Shown here in pieces: positions 31,825 through 37,179 of a stretch of 37,179 nucleotides of DNA. Position 1 is the stretch's first letter. Each line of letters begins with the position of its first letter. Source of the DNA: Methanobacteriota archaeon (GTDB lineage Archaea > Thermoplasmatota > Thermoplasmata > RBG-16-68-12); NCBI GenBank assembly GCA_020029475.1, contig JAIBJG010000017.1:1-37179 (forward strand), given 5' to 3'. The notes beneath the pieces are model-generated. The model searched no databases. It was not told where the DNA came from and saw only the letters and a list, made by a program, of their open reading frames with translations. The translations under genes were made by a program, and so were the position numbers.

Positions 31825-34800
31825 GTGGCGAGATGGGGCGCCGTTCTCATCGTGTTTTCCATCGTAATCCCGCTCGCGGCGATCGCGTCCGGGTCCGTCC
31901 CGCCCGCCCCGCGACCCCTCGCCCTCACCTTCGTCGATCTCCCCACGTGGCTCGTCGGGGACACGTGGACGTTCGAGACCCACGTCGTGGCCCGGAACGG
32001 GCCGAACTGGACGAACGCGTGGAACAACCTCACGTTCACGGTGTCCGCACGGTTCGAGGCGATGCAGGACGGCGCGTATCTCTACCTCTACAACTCCTCG
32101 ACCGCGGGGAACCTGTCCGCGGAGGGGGAGGTGGCGATGCCGGGCCTCGGGACGATCCCCTACACGTTCACGTCGAACTCGATCCGCGGTTACGCGTGGA
32201 CGGAGCGCGGCGACCTCGCGACCGCGAAGACGAATCAGTCGTTCGTCGGGACCGGGACCGCGACGATCCCGCTCTTCGGCGCCCGCCCGCTCACGGCCTC
32301 CGGGAACCTCACCGCCGTGGACCGCCCGCCCCAGGAGGACTTCGACTTCCCCATCGCGATCGGCGACGCATGGCGGGTGACGTCGACCCTGAACACGACG
32401 GGGACCGCGAGATTCGTCATCGACATGCCCTTCCCCCTCCAAGACATCGTCGTCGACCAGCCGTTCTCCGGGGATGTGCCGATGGACGAGAACTACACGG
32501 TGGCGGGGAGCGAGGTCACGAGCGTCCCCGCGGGGACGTTCGAGACGTTCCGGATCCACGCCGTCACGGCGACCGGGCCGGCGTCGGACCGGTGGTACGC
32601 GCCGAACGCATCGAACTACGTGCGCCTCGAGATCCATGACGTGTCGGGACCCGGGACGTACACGCACACGTGGACGAACCTGACCTCCTACTCCCTTGGC
32701 GTTCCGGCAATCCCGGTCCCCGTCGCGCTCGCTCCGACGAAGGTGGGACCTGGGGGACCCTTCACGATCTTCGCGAACACGACCGCCGCGCTCGCCCCGG
32801 TGCGGGTAATCATCCCCGCGATCAACCTCACGGCGACCGGATCGACGGACGCCGCGGGCCTCTTCCAGATGACGCTGGGCGCGCCCGCGCACGACGACGC
32901 GACGCCCGCGAACACGGATGTCGGCAGCCACGGCGTCCTCGTCGAGGTCGGTCCCGCCACGGGACACGGCGCCGCCACGATCTCCCTCCTCCGGCCTGAC
33001 CTGACGATCGCGGGCCTCAGCGCTTCGACGGTCCCCGTCGCGGACGGGGTCCCCACGGACCTCACGACCTCGGTATCCGTGACGACGGACGTGCCCGTCC
33101 ACTCGCCCGTGGAGATCACGTTCGTCGCGGAGGACGTCGACGTGGACCGCGACGGGAGGATGGACACCTCGATCGATGTCTACTGCGCCCGGAGCGCATG
33201 CGCGAACACGAGCGTCGCACCGTTGCTCCCGGGGACCCCCGCCATCGCGTCCGCGGTGTGGACGCCGAGCCCGATAACGCTTCCGACGGACGTGCGTGTG
33301 AGCGCGGTCGTCGATCCGAGGAACCGGTACCCGGAGGGGGACGAGCGGAACAACCTCGTGGGGGCGACGTTCCGCGTCGAGGCGCCGAACCTCACACCGA
33401 GCAACGTGACCGTCGAGGCGGGCGGGTCCACGAACGTGTTCGACAGCCCCGCCTCGATCGGGTTCCTCTCCCCGCTGATCACGATCCCCACCGGGACCGT
33501 CGTGAACCTTACCGTCACCGTGAGGAACGCGGGCGTGATCAACGTCGCCGCATCGACGGTCGTCGCCTTCTACAACACGACGACCCTGAACGGGACGGGA
33601 GACCCGCCGTTCATGCAGTTCAGCATCGGCCCGCTCGACGCGGGCTCGGAGGTGGGCCTCGCCACCGTCCGGTGGACCGCTCCCCCCGCCGCGGGGACGT
33701 ACTACGTGAACGTCACCACGGACTTCGACCGGACCGTCCGGGAGACCTCGGAGGCGGACAACACCTTCGTCGTTCGCATCCGTGCGTACGATCTGGCCTC
33801 CGCACCCGATCTCGTCCCGACGAGCGTCACGATTCCCGCGAAAGCGAGCCTGAACCGGACCGTGACGGTGACGACCCGCGTCACGAACGAAGGCCCGGGG
33901 GACGCGGCCGGGTTCCAGGTCGCGTTCTACAACGCGTCGGAGCGCGCCTCCCCCTTCGCGATCGTGAACGTCGGGGCCCTCGGCACGGGGAACACGAGCT
34001 CCGTGATCTCCGCGATGTGGTCTTCGCCGGACCTGGGCCCGCACGAGATCTGGGTCGAGGTGGACTACCTCAACGCGGTCCCGGAGGGGTACGAGACGAA
34101 CAACGCGAGGTCCGGCGCGATCACCGTGTACGAGGTCCCGACGACGTCTTTGGAAATCGGCGTCCCCCGGGTGCACGGGAACACGATGTACATCCGGCCG
34201 ATAACGGAGCTGGGCTTCGTCTCCCCGGATTGGACCGGGAGCGGTCTCCCGACGATCTGGTACCGCGTGGATTCCGGGCCGTGGACGTCGATCCCGGAAC
34301 GCCAGCGGTTCACCCTCGCAGGCGGCCCGCACCGGATCACCTGGAACGCGACGGACCCCCTGGGCGGGGTCGAGCCGTCCCACGTGTGGGACGTGTTCGT
34401 GGACGACCTCGCGCCCGAGACGGTCCCGACGGTTTCGAACGCGACGGACGGGAAGGTCGTCTCGTTCGCCGCGACGGACCTCGGGGTCGGGATGAACTGG
34501 ACGGAGTACCGGATCGATGGCGGGCCGGGATGGACCCGGTACAACGGGACCGGGGTCCTGATCACCACCCCCGGGAACCACACCGTCGAGTTTCGGAGCT
34601 CGGACCTCCTCGGGAACGTCGAACCGACGCAGACGATTTCCGTGCTCGTGCCGTCCGCTCCCTCGACCCCGACCGCGGGCTTCAACGTGAAGCCGATCCT
34701 CGCCGCCGTGTTCGCTGCGATGCTCATCCTGACGGGCTGGTTCGCCGCACCGAGCCCGGACCCGCGAAGGCGGCGGTGGTGGTTCCTCACCGTCGTCCTC

Positions 34801-34962
34801 CCGCCCGCCGCGGTCGAGCTCGCGACGGGGGCGGTCTCCCTCGGGGTCCCGGAGATGGCGGTCCCCGGCGGGTCCCTCGGCGTCCCCGTGGACACCGCCC
34901 TCCTGCTGATCGGCCTCCTCGTGATCTGGTTCTCCCGCCGGCGGGTCATCCGGGCGTCGTGA
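31825..34962 (+). CDS. Surface-anchored CARDB-repeat protein with N-glycosylation sequons and C-terminal TM segments
   Basis: GTG start, signal peptide VARWGAVLIVFSIVIPLAAIASG; CARDB-like units PDLTIAGLSAS..., PNLTPSNVTVEAGG..., PDLVPTSVTIPAKASLNRTVTVTTRVTNEGPGDAAGFQVAFYN...; YRVDSGPWTSI / YRIDGGPGWTRYNGTG OmpL47-like units; terminal hydrophobic helices. Confidence 0.85.
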   Translation: MARWGAVLIVFSIVIPLAAIASGSVPPAPRPLALTFVDLPTWLVGDTWTFETHVVARNGPNWTNAWNNLTFTVSARFEAMQDGAYLYLYNSSTAGNLSAEGEVAMPGLGTIPYTFTSNSIRGYAWTERGDLATAKTNQSFVGTGTATIPLFGARPLTASGNLTAVDRPPQEDFDFPIAIGDAWRVTSTLNTTGTARFVIDMPFPLQDIVVDQPFSGDVPMDENYTVAGSEVTSVPAGTFETFRIHAVTATGPASDRWYAPNASNYVRLEIHDVSGPGTYTHTWTNLTSYSLGVPAIPVPVALAPTKVGPGGPFTIFANTTAALAPVRVIIPAINLTATGSTDAAGLFQMTLGAPAHDDATPANTDVGSHGVLVEVGPATGHGAATISLLRPDLTIAGLSASTVPVADGVPTDLTTSVSVTTDVPVHSPVEITFVAEDVDVDRDGRMDTSIDVYCARSACANTSVAPLLPGTPAIASAVWTPSPITLPTDVRVSAVVDPRNRYPEGDERNNLVGATFRVEAPNLTPSNVTVEAGGSTNVFDSPASIGFLSPLITIPTGTVVNLTVTVRNAGVINVAASTVVAFYNTTTLNGTGDPPFMQFSIGPLDAGSEVGLATVRWTAPPAAGTYYVNVTTDFDRTVRETSEADNTFVVRIRAYDLASAPDLVPTSVTIPAKASLNRTVTVTTRVTNEGPGDAAGFQVAFYNASERASPFAIVNVGALGTGNTSSVISAMWSSPDLGPHEIWVEVDYLNAVPEGYETNNARSGAITVYEVPTTSLEIGVPRVHGNTMYIRPITELGFVSPDWTGSGLPTIWYRVDSGPWTSIPERQRFTLAGGPHRITWNATDPLGGVEPSHVWDVFVDDLAPETVPTVSNATDGKVVSFAATDLGVGMNWTEYRIDGGPGWTRYNGTGVLITTPGNHTVEFRSSDLLGNVEPTQTISVLVPSAPSTPTAGFNVKPILAAVFAAMLILTGWFAAPSPDPRRRRWWFLTVVLPPAAVELATGAVSLGVPEMAVPGGSLGVPVDTALLLIGLLVIWFSRRRVIRAS

Positions 34963-34966
34963 GGGG

Positions 34967-36076
34967 ATGCCGACCCGGCGCCGCACCACCGTCCTCCTCG
35001 TCCTCCTGGGGCTCATCGCCTTCGGATCCTCGATGACGGGGTCGTTCTGGGTCGTCTTCCTCCACGAGGTCCACGGGGCCCCCGCCCCGGTGATTGCGGC
35101 CCTCTTCGGGACCGCGGCGTTCGCGGCGGTCCTCACGGCGATGGGGATGACCCTCAAGGGCTCCGTCCCCGCGACCCCCTCGATCGTGGCGGGCATCGCG
35201 TGCATCGAGTTCATGCAGCTCGCCCTCGGGACGCTGCGTGGGCCCGCCCTCTTCGCGCTCTTCTCCCTCCTGTATGGGGCGTACATCCCGCTGTTCTTCC
35301 TCCCGTGGAACACGATGTTCGCCTCGGAGACCCGCGCGCACGATCGCGCCGCGAAGTTCGCGGGCTTTCCCCTCGTCGTGAGCATCGCGACGATAGGGGC
35401 CCCGTTCCTCGGCGGGCTCGTCGCAGGAACCCTTGGGTTCCCCGCCCTGTTCATCATCGGCGCGGGGGTGCTCGCGGGTGCGGCCCTCTTCGCGATCGCG
35501 ACGGGACGGAGGTCGGAGCGGGTCCGTCTCGCGTGGAACCCCGCCCTCCTGGGCCGGGAGACGGCGATCGCATACGCCGCGCAGGGCGGGATCGAAGGCG
35601 TGCTCTGGACCTCGATCCCCCTCGTCGCGCTGTCCTTTGTCGGGAGCACGGTGCTCCTTGGCGCGGTCTTCTCCCTGTTCGCCCTGTCCGGCGGGGTCTT
35701 CGCCGTCCTCCTCGGACGGTGGTCGGACCGGATCCGGCATCGGCGGCGGTTCATCCTCCTCGGGGTCGGCCTCTCGATCCCCCTCGCGATTGCCGTGGGT
35801 CTCGCCCCGGACCTCGTCGCGTTCACCGTGGCGAATGGCGCCCTCAGCGCGACCCTCGCGATCGCGCCGACGTTCGTGAACGCGGCGGTCGTCGACCGTC
35901 TCGAGCACGAGATCGGACCCGTGATGCAGACCCGCGAGGTGATCCTGAACTTGAGCCGCGGTGCGTCGAGCGTCGGGATCCTCGCGCTGTTCCTCCTGGG
36001 GGTCCCCGTCCAGCTCGCGGTCCTCCTCGTCGCGGGCTTCCTCCCCCTGCAGGCCCTCGCGGAGCGGGGCGCGTAG
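34967..36076 (+). CDS. MFS-type transporter
   Basis: 369 aa with about 11-12 hydrophobic segments; central GRWSDRIRHRRRFILLGVGLSIPLAIAVGLAP MFS-like loop. Confidence 0.8.
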   Translation: MPTRRRTTVLLVLLGLIAFGSSMTGSFWVVFLHEVHGAPAPVIAALFGTAAFAAVLTAMGMTLKGSVPATPSIVAGIACIEFMQLALGTLRGPALFALFSLLYGAYIPLFFLPWNTMFASETRAHDRAAKFAGFPLVVSIATIGAPFLGGLVAGTLGFPALFIIGAGVLAGAALFAIATGRRSERVRLAWNPALLGRETAIAYAAQGGIEGVLWTSIPLVALSFVGSTVLLGAVFSLFALSGGVFAVLLGRWSDRIRHRRRFILLGVGLSIPLAIAVGLAPDLVAFTVANGALSATLAIAPTFVNAAVVDRLEHEIGPVMQTREVILNLSRGASSVGILALFLLGVPVQLAVLLVAGFLPLQALAERGA

Positions 36077-36116
36077 GGGCGCGGCTTTTTGGCGGGGGAG
36101 GGCCTTGGGTTGCGCG

Positions 36117-36371
36117 ATGGCCCAGGGGGACGTCCTCGAGTCGGTCGGGAAGGTGCTCGTCCTCTTCGCGTCCATCGTCCTCGTCACCCTCCTCGCGTTC
36201 GCGGTCCTCGCCGTCTTCTCCTACGCGGAACCGTTTCTCTCCCCGCCGCAGGTCGTCGACGGACTCCTGCCGGCCACGGTGATGTCGATCGTCGCGCTCG
36301 TCGCGGGGACCGTCGCCCTCGTCGCGTCGAGATTCCTCGAATCGTCGGAGATGAACCCGCCCCCGCACTGA
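36117..36371 (+). CDS. Small two-TM membrane protein
   Basis: MAQGDVLESVGKVLVLFASIVLVTLLAFAVLAVFSYAEPFLSPPQVVDGLLPATVMSIVALVAGTVALVASRFLESSEMNPPPH. Confidence 0.6.
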   Translation: MAQGDVLESVGKVLVLFASIVLVTLLAFAVLAVFSYAEPFLSPPQVVDGLLPATVMSIVALVAGTVALVASRFLESSEMNPPPH

Positions 36372-36668
36372 AGAAATCCGGGCGGAAATCGTCCGTGCGA
36401 AAGCCTCAAATAGCCTGTGAAGGTATGTGTCGGAAGGCTCGGCCGAAAAGGCTGTGACATCGCAATCGAGCCGCGAATGACCGAGCCACGCGGCGGCAAT
36501 TCGGCGATGGCCCTGACCCGTGATGGGCCCTCTTCTAGTGCCGCCCACACGGTGGAGGTGTGAGAAACCCGCGCTCACGCGCGTGATCTCTCATATCTGA
36601 CGCTCGACGCATCAAGAGGTGCAAGCTCTTCACGTCAATTCCAATATGTAGACAGTGTGCTAGGAATC

Positions 36669-37179
36669 AACTCCGGTTGATCCTGCCGGCGGGCACCGCT
36701 ATGGGAGTTCGCTTAAGACATGCGAGTCGAGAGGTGCAAGACCTCGGCGTACGGCTCAGTAACACGCGGACAACCTGCCCTCGCGTGGGGGATACTCTCG
36801 GGAAACTGAGGATAATACCCCATAGGTCCGGGATGCTGGAACGCTTCCGGGCTGAAAGCTCCGGCGCGCGAGGATGGGTCTGCGGCCTATCAGCTTGTAG
36901 GGGGTTTAACAGACCCCCTAGGCTTCGACGGGTACGGGCTATGGGAGTAGTCGCCCGGAGATGGACTCTGAGACACGAGTCCAGGCCCTACGGGGCGCAG
37001 CAGTCGCGAAAACTTCCCAATGTGGGAAACCACGAGGAGGGAACTCCCAGTGCGTGCACTTTGTGCACGCTGTTCTCGCGCCTAAAAAGCACGAGAAGTA
37101 AGGGCCGGGTAAGACGGGTGCCAGCCGCCGCGGTAATACCCGCGGCCCGAGTGGTGCTCATTATTATTGAGTCTAAAAC
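36669..37179 (+). rRNA. rrs: 16S ribosomal RNA, 5' part (truncated by window edge)
   Basis: CTCCGGTTGATCCTGCCGG at 5' end; GTGCCAGCCGCCGCGGTAATACC near right edge. Confidence 0.98.

Noticed and set aside
31777-35826. 1349-aa minus-strand ORF spanning the CARDB and MFS genes
   Set aside because: Spans two convincing plus-strand genes and has shadow-ORF composition; no motifs
36460-36600. Possible C/D box sRNA in the rRNA leader (CTGA and GTGATGG motifs)
   Set aside because: C box is poor and spacing is irregular; not supportable without comparative data
1-37179. CRISPR arrays, transposons or prophage
   Set aside because: No regularly spaced direct repeats, transposase/integrase motifs or phage structural genes were seen on either strand

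Overview
GC-rich archaeal chromosomal window, most likely Thermoplasmata-related (inference from archaeal housekeeping genes and the 16S rRNA 5' segment at the right edge). It carries an ordinary core of translation and tRNA-modification genes: MtaB-like methylthiotransferase, Pcc1, archaeosine TgtA, Pth2, pelota, aIF2-gamma, eS6, CysRS, and tRNA-Gln(UUG), tRNA-Ala(CGC) and tRNA-Ser(GCU). It also has metabolic and regulatory genes (aconitase, Ras-like GTPase, KaiC-like ATPase, NUDIX-HAD fusion, MFS) and several large surface proteins. The standout is a 2776-aa predicted cell-surface subtilase at 18665-26995. Its catalytic Asp (D184) and His (H962) are about 780 residues apart because a DOMON/CBM-like segment and what reads as a complete seven-bladed WD40 propeller lie inside the peptidase domain. 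The chain continues through Ig-like domains and one C-terminal TM helix into a tail of eight tandem SHOCT-like helical-hairpin repeats on Pro-rich linkers. Other points of interest are a truncated beta-helix protein with PGRS-like Gly-rich loops at the left edge (absent from the supplied ORF track because it runs off the window), an unassigned hairpin-rich intergenic segment between aIF2-gamma and pelota, and a CARDB-rich surface protein. I saw no CRISPR array or transposon.
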